From Anisus vortex (taxonomy: Eukaryota; Mollusca; Gastropoda; Planorbidae), in contig OX421496.1 of assembly GCA_949126835.1 (NCBI GenBank), positions 23,025,844 to 23,089,843 of the forward strand: a stretch of DNA of 64,000 bases, read 5' to 3'. Numbering within the stretch: position 1 is the stretch's first letter; each line of letters begins with the position of its first letter. Both the position numbers and the translations under genes were made by a program. Below are positions 12,201 to 27,200 of the stretch, in pieces. Below the pieces are notes generated by a model. That model was not told the origin of the DNA, did no database searches, and was given only the letters and a program-made list of their open reading frames with translations.

Positions 12201-15200
12201 CTTAACATTTTGAGATCCTCTTTTTTAAACATAAACTGTTTCCTAATTCCCGCCTTAAAGAAATTGAAGATCAAAAACATCTCTGAACATTTTATGGGGC
12301 TAGGCTACGTGTAAATGGGGGTTTAAAAAACGAGGAGGCCACGCGAAACAAATTAATTATACAACTTTATTGACATAATAGATCTAGTATTTGAAATAGG
12401 GCCTAACATAATTAAATTAAGTGCAAACGTCAATTGCCCCGTTTATAAAAAACCCAATAAGATTATAGAAACAATATTTTAAATTATGGAATGAAAATCT
12501 TAAAAAGTCAATTATGAAGTTGTACAAGATAAAAAAAAACTGTACTTATGCACCAATAAAACGGGACGTATTATGAATAGTCTACCCAGCTCTGATGGGT
12601 ACCTGACCTTCGTTGGGGTAAAGTGAAGGCGGCTGTGTGTCGTGCTGGCCACACAATCACTTAGTACGCCGTGGCCACAGCAACTGGTGAACGCTGCTTC
12701 ACCGACCCTATGGATCAAATTGGTCTGAAGGAAACTTTACTGCAATGATAATTCCCATACACCAGATATTACAAATAACATAAGAAAATGTGTAGATCCA
12801 AAGAATATAATAAGAGAAGAACATTATTTAGAATAATTAGGAGCAAGCTGAAAGACTAATTCTTTTATTTTTTAAATATTTCTGAATGAATAAAATGACT
12901 TATGTTCTTGACATAATTATTTACATTACGATTACTTGACGAGATTTATGTCAATCGTCAAGTTTTATTTCAATCTTTAAGGCATTATATATCAGAATAG
13001 AGTGTGTCCCTTTAGCGCATAAAGAGGGTGCATGTAGCCAAAGACTATAATAAAATGGACCGCTTGCTTTGATATTTCTGCTATTTGATAACTTGAATCA
13101 CTTAGTTTCGGATTTTCTGATCGCACTACGTCCTCTAGACTTCCGTTTTAGTAATTCTCTATGATTTTTTCAATGGAAAATAAAGATTAAAATTGAAAGT
13201 TGTATATACAGCGGAAACCTTTAATGCAATCGTAGGAGCTTAGAAATAATTGAAGACAGCCTTATTGGTAGCGCACGGAAAAAAAAGCTCTATAAATAGA
13301 GCAAGCGGTCCATCTTTTTATAGTTTTTAATATAACTGCAAGTGTAGCATTAGCCAAAGACTATAATAAGATGGACCGCTTGCTCTTTTTTTAGAGCTGA
13401 ATAGTTAGTTTACGCATGTGCAGCCTAAGGATTGCACTCAAATATTCCTGTGCTGTGATACCACTTCTTGGTCTTTTTCTCCACGATATTTGATTTTTCA
13501 ATTCAAACTTGGGATAGATATTGGCTTTTTTCCCTAGGACAGTGGCTTTTTCTTCACGAAAATATCAGCATTATTTATGTATTATAGTGTTTTCATTAGC
13601 TAAATGATTATATTTTGCAAGGGTGAATGTGAAGTCGTTACAAAGACATACTGTAGAAAGGGTACATATGAACAATGTACTTTGTACAGAAACACACTAA
13701 AATGAGTGAATGCAAAGTCATTTCAGAGACACATTTAAAAAGGTGAATGTGAAGTCATTACAAAGAGACGTTTAAGATGGTGAATGTGAAATCATTACAA
13801 AGACACATTTAGAAAAGTGAATGTGAAATCATTACAAAGACACATTTAGGCATCACATAAGAATGTGAAATCGTTACAAAGACACATTTAGAAAGGTGAA
13901 TGTGAAATCACAACAAAGACACATTTAGAAAAGTGAATGTGAAATCATTACAAATAAACCTTTAAAATGGTGAATGTGAAGTATTACAAAGAAACATTTA
14001 GGCATCAAAGAAGAATGTGAAATCATTACAAAGAGACGTTTAAAATGGTGAATGTGAAGTCATTACAAATAAACGTCTAAAATGGTGACTGTGAAATCAT
14101 TACAAAGACACATTTAGAAAGGTCAATGTGAAGTCATTACGTAGATGCACTGTGGAAAAGATCAATGTGTAGTCTTTACAGAGACGTTTTGTAAAAGAAA
14201 TGTGAATTTGAAGTCATTGCATGGACACAATGTACAAAGGATAAAAGTGAAGTTAAAAATACACACTGTGTATAGTGTAAATGTGTAATTACAGAAACAC
14301 ACCGTGGAAATGTGATTGTGAATTCCTTACAGAGTCACATTGTGGAAGGGTGAATGTATAGCTATTACCGAATCAGTCTTGACGTCTTGACGTTTAGAGC
14401 TGTTTCCTGGCACCTGCCCCATTTGGAGTCATTTTTAACCTCATTGCAAGGTTACATGCATATTTATTGTAGATTCATTTACTGTCTGCATTACGACGAA
14501 ACGCCTCTTGTAATTTATGTAAATGTGTTTTTATGTAAATGAGTTTATATGTAAATGTGTTTTTATGACAAAGTTAACCCCATAATTAAAGGGAACTTTA
14601 CCATTAGTATATTGGATGTTTTCAGGAAACAAAATATGACACTCCTTTTTGCTTTTACAAAGCTTTCACTCAGACCTTGAGTGTCACGTGTGATGCGTCT
14701 GTAGAAGCACAATAATACAATATCTGGTATCGAACTATCCACTAGTAGGCCAAACTGTGAATGTTTTTAGTTTTTGAGAATGTGTATGATCGTTTGTAAT
14801 TGTGTTAAAAAAAACGTGCTGTGTTTATCAGCTTTCGGCTTTCACTGCACATGTTTCAGTTTCACTAATCAATGCATTAAATTAAAGCGATGTGAGGTCA
14901 TCTCCATGTGACGTCATGCTAATTTTAGCCCCAATTGTTGTAACCTCCCTTTCCTAAAACTGTCACGCCATTCGTCACAAAAAATATCTTGTATGTGACG
15001 TCACAAATCTCCTGACCCCGATTACTCCCACCTCTCATCTCTTTTCCAAACCCACGAGACTATGATGGTATGCTTATGTAATGTTTAATGTTCATTTTTT
15101 TACACAAAGCAGATATATATCTATATCTTTCAGGCATAATGTTTTATATCAAGCATATCAATCTTAAACTGAAGTTGGTTTTATAATACTACTATTAAAG

Positions 15201-18200
15201 AAAATCTTAAAAAAAAGAATACGCTACATATTAAACCACAACCATAGCTTCCATTCTTAATGACAGAAAAATCTCATTAATGAAATGAATACAAATTAAT
15301 ATTAATATTGAATTGTCACGTAACATTAAATAAAGTTTTTTTTTGCGACGCAACGTTTTTGACCTACATTACCCCGTCATAAAGTAGTTTTTGACCTACA
15401 TTACCCCGTCCTTAACGGACGAACCTTTTGATACTTTTTGTTTTAATTTCCTTGTTTGCGACGTGGGATTGTGCTGGCTACACAAGCCGCCTTGTATACC
15501 GTGGGCCATGAAAAACTGTTGAACGCTTCTTCACTAGCCATACAGACCGATTTATAAGTGTCTCAACAACAACAACAACAAAGGTGCATTCCGGCTCTTA
15601 CGTCTAGGGCGTAGAAACAATGTTAAGGGTTGAATCAATAATGGGGAGGATCCTGACACATACCAGCCATGCACTGAACTTTTCTCCCCACCCCTTGGAT
15701 CATTAACGTGGTGACTTGCTCGTATACATGCACCGGTAGCACTAGTTCCAGATTATAGGCCTAGACATCCCCCAGGCGACAGGGCGAGGCTGAGACCGCC
15801 TGTTGCGCTCATTGCTTCCACCCCTCCCCCCGCCGAATCTCGAAGCCTCTCGGCAGTGCAATGACCTCGGACGCACAACATGGGCTATTCCTCATGCGAT
15901 AGCCCACCGATGTGCTCTAAAATGTAAGCGTATTGGTGGTTTCCATACTTCGTCAGCGTTGAGGTACAGAAGTTAGCCCTACAGACAAGCAAAGTCTAAC
16001 ACAGATACTCACTCTATACTTACCTGCACATTTTCCAGGTGCTCAGCAGACGTAGAAGGCTCGATTCTGAACGAGTACACGAGCAGACCGTGTGAGTTTG
16101 ATTTCTACTCTGGGAAACCTGAAAAAAACTGCAGATTTTTCCCCAGGATGGCCGCCAACAAAGCAGTAGCATCATTGATGTTTATGCAGTATCTAGACAG
16201 TGTAAGACATTTACTTGCAATTAGTAGTCCGTTTTATTGGCCTACATTAGTTGTTTGTATTAGACACTTTAATACAATAGTTTTAATTATAAAAATGTTT
16301 AATAAATAGGTTACGTTGTTTCTAGTAGATTATATTTGTAGTTTTGATTATTAAAATTAGGCCTAGGCCTATTATATGGTGTAATGCATCGGTTGTTTTA
16401 TTATTAGATTTAAGTAAAATACATTACTTGTTATAATTAGATTGTTCAATAGATTAGTTGTTGATATAAGATATTGATTGTTATTATTATATTGCTTAAT
16501 ACATTTTTGGCTTTCAATAGATTGTTCACTAAATGTAAATAGCTGTTAGTATTATATTCTTTAATTCATTAGTTCTTATTAAACGATAGCATAGCACATT
16601 ACTTTTCTATCATTATTATAATGTGAAATAATTTTTTCAATTAGTCTATATACTGTAGTACTAGGCTACATTATTTAATCAGTATTGTCCACGTAGAGAA
16701 TTAGATCCTTGCACAAATCTTTGGGATATTTTTTCAACTCAATTTTATAAATTAAAATGAATCAAGTCACCAGACAAATGTTTAAGTCTAGACATTTTTT
16801 TTCTTTCTAAAATATATATTTAATAGTCCTAATTTTTATAATAGATCATTTAGTTAAAGCTTATACGTTCACCATAGATTGTAACTGAATGCTTGAGTCA
16901 CGCTTTTCAAAAACATTTCTTTTTGTTATTCGGTTATTTACAAACTTCTGTTTCGTAGCCCAATAACACATTTTCACATATAAAAGCCTATTAGTAAGAG
17001 AGTCTATACTGTAGGGCTGTTGGGCCTCACAATTTGTTGATAAAATAGTATAGCCTTATTTTTGTAGAGGGTTACTATCTTGGCATCCCGCATGTCTTGT
17101 GGGATGTGGCCACGTTCCCAACAATCGCAGATGAGGTCGTGCAGAGGCTTTAGTAATGCTGGCCTACCGAACTTGAGGACTTCTGCAGGGATGCCATCGC
17201 TTCCTGGAGCCTTTCCGCTACTAAGGTGATCAATGGCCGTAGCGATTGTTATGACTGTCGAGGCATATCACTACTCAGTATTGTGGGAAAGGCCTTTGCA
17301 AGAGTGGTGCTGGCACGCCTGAAAACTCTGGCACAAAACGTCTACCCAGAATCTCAATGCGGCTTTCGGGCTGGCCGGTCAACTATGGATATGGTTTTCT
17401 CACTGCGCCAGTTACAAGAAAAATGCGGGAACAGCAGAAGGCCCTCTTCATTGCATACATTGACTTGACTCAGGCATTTGACCTAGTTAGCCGCACTGGA
17501 CTCTTCAGCATTCTGAAAAAGATTGGATGTCCGCCCCGGCTACTAGGTATTATTGAGGCTTTCCATAACAACATGCACAGCACAGTTCTCTTCGATGGCG
17601 CCACATCAGAACCATTCCCAGTGTGTAGCGGGGTCAAACAGGGCTGCGTCCTGGCAACAACACTCTTTTTTATCTTCTTCTCAGTACTCCTCCGATATGC
17701 TTTTAAAAACTGCCCCGAGGGCTTGAACATCCGTGCAAAGAGCAAAGTGGAAACCGTATTAATCAGAGAATTGCTTTTCGCTGATGATGCAGCTCTTGCT
17801 TCACATACAGAGGAAAGGCTCCAGCAGCTAATCAGTAGATTCTCGAAGGCGTGCAAAGAATTGGGCCTAACAATAAGCCTAAAAAGACCAATATTATGAG
17901 GCAAAGTACATAATGCCTCCCAGCAATCTCCATTGAGGGAAACACGTTGGATGTTGCCGAGGACTACACTTACCTTGGCAGCAAAATCTCAAGCTCACTG
18001 TCCCTGGAAAAAGAAATACAAACCAGAACCGGCAAGGCAGTATCTTTAATGGCAGGGCTCATCCAAAGAATATGGGGTAATGCCCAACTCACTGATAGGA
18101 CAAAAATCACTGTCTACCAGGCCTGTGTGCTTAGCACACTCCTCTATGGAAGCGAGACCTGAGCTACATACGCTAAGCAAATAAAGCAGCTCAATAGCTT

Positions 18201-21200
18201 TCACCTGCGATGCATTCGCAGGATACTCCACATCAAATGGCAGGAAAAAGTCACAAATGTGGATGTGCTCAGGAAAAGCCACACGCTGAGTATAAACTCA
18301 ATCCTGATTGAGAGGCGCCTGCGATGGATAGGTCATGTCTACATGATGGGTGCGAAACGCATCCCAAGAGCCCTGCTGTATGGAGAGCTGGCAGCCGGAA
18401 CAAGAAAGAGAGGTCGCCCTTGCCTGCGTTTCAAAGACGTTTGCAAAAAGACTTATTACTGGCAAGCATTGAGCCCAAAACATGGGAGAGCCTTGCTGGG
18501 GAACGCACCTCCTGGCAGTCCAAGGTGCGCGAGGGCACTGAAGCTGCAGAAGCCACCCTCACAGAAAGAAGTGAAGAGAAACGAGCCAGGAGAAAGGCGA
18601 GAGGCGGAGAAAAGGAAGACTGCGCCATCGTCCCTTGAGGATGGAAGGATGCCATATATATAGTATAGCCTACTATAGTGATTTTTTACACCTCGGCTAT
18701 ATCTAGATCTGTTTCAAATATCACTGAATGTCCAGTTGAGGGCGAACTATTTTAAGTTTATTATTAGAAGTCTAAGGGTCTACGTCATCTGTACTAGAAT
18801 TGAAACATTTCATTTTTGCGCCTGGTATGTGGCTTTCGTGACATTGTAAAGGGTCTCGAGTCAGTCTCGACCTGGCTTTCGAGGAAACGACACTTTAAAG
18901 GCGACATACATTTGTCTCCCTTGAAAGTGCTAAGGGAAGTAACCGTATGCGTAACCAAAAGATTAGGCCTACAGTAGACTGCTAGACTATATTTCACCCT
19001 TGAAACCAAATGATGTCGCTTTACAGTTAGTTACCTGGGTGACACTAGCGCCTAGGAAAAATAAATAGAACCATTACGAAAGCAAAATATACAAAAATTG
19101 TAGGCCTTTTATAGGGAAGTCTCATTTATTATAAGTTATTTATAAGCCTCTTACAGAATACTATTATTACTATTAGAATTTACTTTTTCGAAGTTATTTT
19201 TGCACTTTTAAAAAGATATTACAAAAGACTTTTAAGACCAAACTACTGCTTATAAAAAGCAGGACCAAATATCTAAGCCTATATGATTTCAGATTGAGGA
19301 GTTCTGTGATAATACAGCCTCGACACCGAAACATTTACGACATAATTATTTGGCGCCAAACAGACAAAACAGATTGTGTCATTACAAAAGTGCCTGGGAA
19401 GTTATGAGAAAACATGGAGATTTTTCAAAAGGTTAAAAATATTTTCTTCACTGTAGCGTTCACCTTAAAATATTTTGTGTAGGCTACTGTCTGTAGATTT
19501 GAATTGTGATGCTTAGGAATTAATTCAAGGCAAAGCTTTGGACATTTGCTCAGTTGTGTTATTGTGACAAAAAAATATGTTTAAAGTATACACACGCCAA
19601 AATAAGAGCAAAAGGAATAAGTAATGTACATACATCTTGTCAATATTATGATATAATTGAATGCAATAATGTTTTTCACAAAAAAACAGCTTAAAATTTT
19701 TAATTTCAATGATACAAAAGCATTGTTGTTTTGGCATTCGTATTATTTAGTAATCAATATTAATGTAAACTTTTCATTTTACTCTTCTTTATCAGGTACA
19801 GAATCTCTTCCATATGATACAGACACTACACCCACATTTCGCTACATACAGGCACATCCTAGAAAGCGTGTACTTGTATTAGATACTTCTGGAAGCATGA
19901 CAGTGAGTGCCAATTCGTTCTTTAAAACATAATTAAAGTTGTATCATAAGAATTAGGCTGAAGAGCCCATGCCAGAATGGCTGTTGGATCAGGGTGATGA
20001 TGATATTTAATGAATAATAGCTATTATTAATACAGTTTTCTAGTTGTCTTTGTTTTCCATTAATACCAAAAGAGATTTAGTAATAAACGGTGCAGGTTGT
20101 GCAATGCATGGTGGTCTTGGGGGAATTCCGGCAACAAGCAGAGTAAATTTTTCTTTTGCGACTCAGAATAGAAGATTTCAAACATTGAAGCTCTTCACAA
20201 GGGACCCATTAACCTTGCTACATCACTTGTTACAACACTTGTTACACCACTTGTTACACCACTTGTTACACCACTTGTTACACCACTTGTAACACCACTT
20301 ACTTGTTACACCTCTTGTTACACCACTTGTTACACCACTTGCTACACCACTTGTTACACCACTTGTTACACCACTTACTTGTTACACCTCTTGTTACACC
20401 ACTTGTTACACCACTTGTTACACCACTTACTTGCTACACCACTTGTTACACCACTTGTTACACCTCTTGTTACACCACTTGTTACACCACTTACTTGCTA
20501 CACCACTTGTTACACCACTTGTTACACCTCTTGTTACACCACTTGTTACACCACTTGTTACACCACTTTTTACACCACTTGTTACACCTCTTGTTACACC
20601 ACTTGTTACACCTCTTGTTACACCACTTGTTACACCACTTGTTACACCACTTGTTACACCACTTGTTACACCACTTACTTGTTACACCTCTTGTTACACC
20701 ACTTGTTACACCAATTGCTACACCACTTGTTACACAAATTGTTACACCTCTTGTTACACCACTTGTTACACCACTTGTTACACCACTTGTTACACCACTT
20801 GTTACACCTCTTGTTACACCACTTGTTACACCTCTTGTTACACCACTTGTTACACCACTTTTTACACCTCTTGTTACACCACTTGTTTCACCACTTGTTA
20901 CACCACTTGTTACACCTCTTGTTACACCTCTTGTTACACCACTTGCTACATCACTTGTTACATCACTTGTTACACCACTTGTTACACCACTTGTTACACA
21001 ACTTGTTAAACCACTTGTTACACCACTTGTTACACCTCTTGTTTCACCACTTGTTACACCACTAGCTACAACACTTGTTACACCACTTGTTACACCACTA
21101 GTTACACCACTTGTTACACCACTTCTTACACCAATTGCTACACCACTTGCTACATCACTTGTTACATCACTTGTTAAACCACTTGTTACACCTCTTGTTA

Positions 21201-24200
21201 CACCACTTGTTACACCTCTTGTTACACCTTTTGTTACACCACTTGTTTCGCCACTTGTTACACCACTTGTTACACCTCTTGTTACACCTCTTGTTACACC
21301 ACTTGTTACACCCCTTGTTACACCACTTGTTACACCACTTGCTACATAACTTGTAACACCACTTTTTACACCACTTGCTACATCACTTGTTCTACCACTT
21401 GTTACACCACTTGTTACACCACTTGTTACACCACTTGTTACACCACTTGCTAGATCACTTGCTACACCACTTGTTACACCACTTGTTACGCCACTTGTTA
21501 CACCACTTGCTACACCCCTTGTTACACTACTTGCTACACCACTTATTACACCACTTGTTACATCACTTGTCACACCACTTACTACACCACTTGCTACATC
21601 ACTTGCTACACCACTTGTTAGAACAGTTGTTACACCACTTGCTACACCACTTGTTACACCACTTGTTACACCACTTGTTACACCACTGGCTACAATACAT
21701 GCTACACCACTTGTTACACCACATGTTACACCACTTGTTACACCACTTGTTACATCACTTGCTACACCACTTGTTACACCACATGTTACACCACTTGCTA
21801 CACCACTTGTTACACCACTTGCTACACCACTTGTTACACCACTTGTTACACCACATGTTACACCACTTGCTACACCACTTGTTACACCACATGTTACACC
21901 ACTTGTTACACCACTTGCTACACCACTCGTTACACCACATGTTACACCTTTTGTTACACCACTTGCTACACCACTTGTTACACCACTTGTTACACCACTT
22001 GTTACACCACTTGCTACATCACTTGCTACAACACTTGTTACAACACTTGTTACACCACTTGTTACACCACTTGCTACAATACATGCTATGCCACTTGTTA
22101 CACCACATGTTACACCACTTGTTACATCAATTGCTACACCACTTGTTACACCACGTGTTACACCACTTGTTACACCACTTGCTACACCACTTGTTACACC
22201 ACTTGTTACACCACTTGCTACACCACTTGTTACACCACTTGCTACACCACTTGTTACACCACTTGTTACACCACTTGTTACACCACTTACTTGTTACACC
22301 TCTTGTTACACCACTTGTTACACCAATTGCTACACCACTTGTTACACAAATTGTTACACCTCTTGTTACACCACTTGTTACACCACTTGTTACACCACTT
22401 GTTACACCACTTGTTACACCTCTTGTTACACCACTTGTTACACCTCTTGTTACACCACTTGTTACACCACTTTTTACACCTCTTGTTACACCACTTGTTT
22501 CACCACTTGTTACACCACTTGTTACACCTCTTGTTACACCTCTTGTTACACCACTTGCTACATCACTTGTTACATCACTTGTTACACCACTTGTTACACC
22601 ACTTGTTACACAACTTGTTAAACCACTTGTTACACCACTTGTTACACCTCTTGTTTCACCACTTGTTACACCACTAGCTACAACACTTGTTACACCACTT
22701 GTTACACCACTAGTTACACCACTTGTTACACCACTTCTTACACCAATTGCTACACCACTTGCTACATCACTTGTTACATCACTTGTTAAACCACTTGTTA
22801 CACCTCTTGTTACACCACTTGTTACACCTCTTGTTACACCTTTTGTTACACCACTTGTTTCGCCACTTGTTACACCACTTGTTACACCTCTTGTTACACC
22901 TCTTGTTACACCACTTGTTACACCCCTTGTTACACCACTTGTTACACCACTTGCTACATAACTTGTAACACCACTTTTTACACCACTTGCTACATCACTT
23001 GTTCTACCACTTGTTACACCACTTGTTACACCACTTGTTACACCACTTGTTACACCACTTGCTAGATCACTTGCTACACCACTTGTTACACCACTTGTTA
23101 CGCCACTTGTTACACCACTTGCTACACCCCTTGTTACACTACTTGCTACACCACTTATTACACCACTTGTTACATCACTTGTCACACCACTTACTACACC
23201 ACTTGCTACATCACTTGCTACACCACTTGTTAGAACAGTTGTTACACCACTTGCTACACCACTTGTTACACCACTTGTTACACCACTTGTTACACCACTG
23301 GCTACAATACATGCTACACCACTTGTTACACCACATGTTACACCACTTGTTACACCACTTGTTACATCACTTGCTACACCACTTGTTACACCACATGTTA
23401 CACCACTTGCTACACCACTTGTTACACCACTTGCTACACCACTTGTTACACCACTTGTTACACCACATGTTACACCACTTGCTACACCACTTGTTACACC
23501 ACATGTTACACCACTTGTTACACCACTTGCTACACCACTCGTTACACCACATGTTACACCTTTTGTTACACCACTTGCTACACCACTTGTTACACCACTT
23601 GTTACACCACTTGTTACACCACTTGCTACATCACTTGCTACAACACTTGTTACAACACTTGTTACACCACTTGTTACACCACTTGCTACAATACATGCTA
23701 TGCCACTTGTTACACCACATGTTACACCACTTGTTACATCAATTGCTACACTACTTGTTACACCACGTGTTACACCACTTGTTACACCACTTGCTACACC
23801 ACTTGTTACACCACTTGTTACACCACTTGCTACACCACTTGTTACACCACTTGCTACACCACTTGTTACACCACTTTTTACACCACTTTTTACACAACTT
23901 GCTACACCACTTGCTACACCACTTGTTACACCATTTTTACACCACTTGCTACACCACTTGCTACACCACTTGCTACACCACTTGTTACACCACTTGCTAC
24001 ACCACTTGCTACACCACTTGTTACACCACTTGCTACATCACTTGCTACAACACTTGTTACAACACTTATTACACCACTTGCTACTCCACTTGTTACACCA
24101 CTTGTTACACCACTTGTTACACCACTTGCTACAATACATGCTACACCACTTGTTACACCACATGTTACACCACTTGTTACACCACTTGTTACATCACTTG

Positions 24201-27200
24201 CTACACCACTTGTTACACCACATGTTACACCACTTGCTACACCACTTGTTACACCACTTGCTACACCACTTGTTACACCACATGTTACACCACATGTTAC
24301 ACCACTTGCTACACCACTTGTTACACCACATGTTACACCACATGTTACACCACTTGCTACACCACTCGTTACACCACATGTTACACCTTTTGTTACACCA
24401 CTTGCTACACCACTTGTTACACCACTTGTTACACCACTTGTTACACCACTTGCTACATCACTTGCTACAACACTTGTTACAACACTTGTTACACCACTTG
24501 TTACACCACTTGCTACAAAACATGCTACACCACTTGTTACACCACATGTTACACCACTTGTTACATCAATTGCTACACCACTTGTTACACCACGTGTTAC
24601 ACCACTTGTTACGCCACTTGCTACACCACTTGTTACACCACTTGTTACACCACTTGTTACACCACTTGCTACACCACTTGTTACACCACTTGCTACACCA
24701 CTTGTTACACCACTTTTTACATCACTTTTTACACAACTTGCTACACCACTTGCTACACCACTTGTTACACCACTTTTTACACCACTTTTTACACAACTTG
24801 CTACACCACTTGCTACACCACTTGCTACACCACTTGTTACACCACTTGCTACACCACTTGCTACACCACTTGTTACACCACTTGCTACATCACTTGCTAC
24901 AACACTTGTTACAACACTTATTACACCACTTGCTACACCACTTGTTACACCACTTGTTACACCACTTGCTACAATACATGCTACACCACTTGTTACACCA
25001 CATGTTACACCACTTGTTACACCACTTGTTACATCACTTGCTACACCACTTGTTACACCACATGTTACACCACTTGCTACACCACTTGTTACACCACTTG
25101 CTACACCCTTTGTTACACCGTTGTTACACCACATGTTACACCACTTGCTACACCACTTGTTACACCACTTGTTACACCACTTGATACACCACTTGCTACA
25201 CCACTTGTTACACCACTTGTTACACCACTTGTTACACCACTTGTTACACCACTTGTTACACCACTTGTTACACCACTTGCTACACCACTTGCTACACCAC
25301 TTGTTACACCACTTGTTACACCATTTGTTACACCACTTGTTACACCACTTGTTACACCACTTGTTACACCACTTGTTACACCACTTGTTACACCACTTGT
25401 TACACCACTTGTTACACCACTTGTTACACCACTTGTTACACCACTTGCTACACCACTTGCTACACCACTCGTTACACCACTTGTTACACCACTTGTTACA
25501 CCATTTGTTACACCACTTGTTACACCACTTGTTACACCACTTGTTACACCACTTGTTACACCACTTGTTACACCACTTGTTACACCACTTGCTACACCAC
25601 TTGCTACACCACTTGCTACACCACTTGTTACACCACTTGTTACACCATTTGTTACACCACTTGTTACACCACTTGTTACACCACTTGTTACACCACTTGT
25701 TACACCACTTGTTACACCACTTGTTACACCACTTGTTACACCACTTGTTACACCACTTTTTACACCACTTTTTACACAACTTGCTACAATATGTGCTACA
25801 CCACTGCTTACCATGTCCTTATGTTGTTTTTTTTTACACAGAACAAACTATGCTAAAAACTACTTCAATGAAAGCTATTAGTGCAAAGAAAATCTAGTTG
25901 AAGATCATACATTCCCAATAAGAAAGATCTCATTAAGTTCTGTCCCAGCAATCAAACAATGAACCCTATTTCAGAATAACATATAAACAAAATAAATCTA
26001 ACACATCCACCTAAATTCCCACTGTCTTGCAGTAAGCATACAGATTGTCAACATGATTTGGAAAATGGTGCATGAATTCCATTTAACTTTTGGATCAAAC
26101 CCAAAATTGTGGACAAATGTACACCGAACATGTTAAAAGTATGGAGAGTTTGGCTATACAAATGACCATCATTACTATTATGTTGACTGTTGCTTTTAAA
26201 TTTCTTTCATTTCAGGGACCTTCTTTGAGTGTTCTAAAGCAAGCAGCAAGTAACTACATACTCAGTTGTATTGAGACAGGCAGTAAACTTGGCATAGTTC
26301 AATTTAGCACCAATGCATCAACTCTATCACAGCTTACAGAGGTAATAGACTGTTTTATTGTTTATAAATTACCATTGGTGTTACAGCAACAAACAAATGC
26401 AAAAATAAATGTATTAACATTGCTTAACACAGTTAAAAAATTCTTACAGAATGTATAATCATTTACGCAAAATTAAAAGAAAGAAAGAAAAACAAAAGAA
26501 GACATGAATAGTTTAATAATAACTAAATAGCAATGCAGTTAAATATTACGAAATTAAAATGATTAATTCATATCATACAGATAAAGTCTGAAACAGATCG
26601 ATTTGCATTGATTAATGCTCTTCCAATGCAAGCAGACGGCAAAACAAGTATTGGTGCTGGCCTTAAGAAAGGTGTCGAGGTAATTTAATTCTATCTATGA
26701 TTTCATTTGTCGTTTCATTCATTATTTCAGCAGTTATGTAACTTATGTTCTCGAGCTGTCATTTTGTTTGTAATCACTTTTGTACTTCATCTGTTATCCT
26801 ATTTGTGACTTGCATACATGTTTTTAAACAAACGTTTAATTTAATAGTGCATGATTTGTATAGCTTATGTACACCAATTAATCACGTCTATAGAATACAA
26901 TATATATTTTCTTTAAATAATCTTAACATAGTTTACTACTAGCATTATAATACTTTCAGGTGCTGACTAAATTTGGCGATGCTCCAGGTGGCTCAATTAT
27001 TCTGATTACAGATGGAAAAGAAAATGAAGGTCCATATCTTCAAGACTTAAGACCAGCACTTTTAAAAAGAGGTAATAATACAAGTAATGACAGTAATACA
27101 TAACTCCATGTTTCTTTTGGGGAACAACTAAATAAACCAGAGACATATATAGTTATAACGTCTGTGCATATGTTTATAACTTTTGCATAGTTTAAAATTG

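Larger units (their letters stand above)
17046..18671 (+). mobile_element. LINE insertion with 5' inversion (twin priming) and 11-bp target-site duplication
   Basis: TAGTATAGCCT lies at 17046-17056 and again at 18661-18671. Between them, 17057-17225 encodes the upstream part of a reverse transcriptase on the minus strand. 17226-18660 encodes the following RT part and C-terminus on the plus strand. The inverted part ends in TLYKN and the plus part resumes near the next residues ([16 protein letters not shown]). An inverted 5' piece joined head to head with the 3' piece between target duplications is the known signature of twin priming by non-LTR elements. It lies in CLCA intron 4. Confidence 0.9.
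20215..25813. repeat. 12-bp satellite array, about 5.6 kb, in CLCA intron 6
   Basis: The unit is CACCACTTGTTA with variants (CACCTCTTGTTA, CACCACTTGCTA, CACCACATGTTA, CATCACTTGCTA and others), roughly 465 units. Because 12 is a multiple of 3 and common units have no stop, several frames stay open for hundreds of codons on both strands (up to 964), giving four-residue repeats such as LLHH, VTPL, CYTT, TSGV and KWCN. These are not genes: no start context and no non-repeat domain, and the array sits between two phase-matched VWA exons. Confidence 0.97.

Noticed and set aside
22987..25881. A 964-codon plus-strand ORF (and similar ORFs on both strands, 20044-25897)
   Set aside because: It is pure translation of the 12-bp satellite with frame-independent openness, lies in an intron of CLCA, and has no unique domain.
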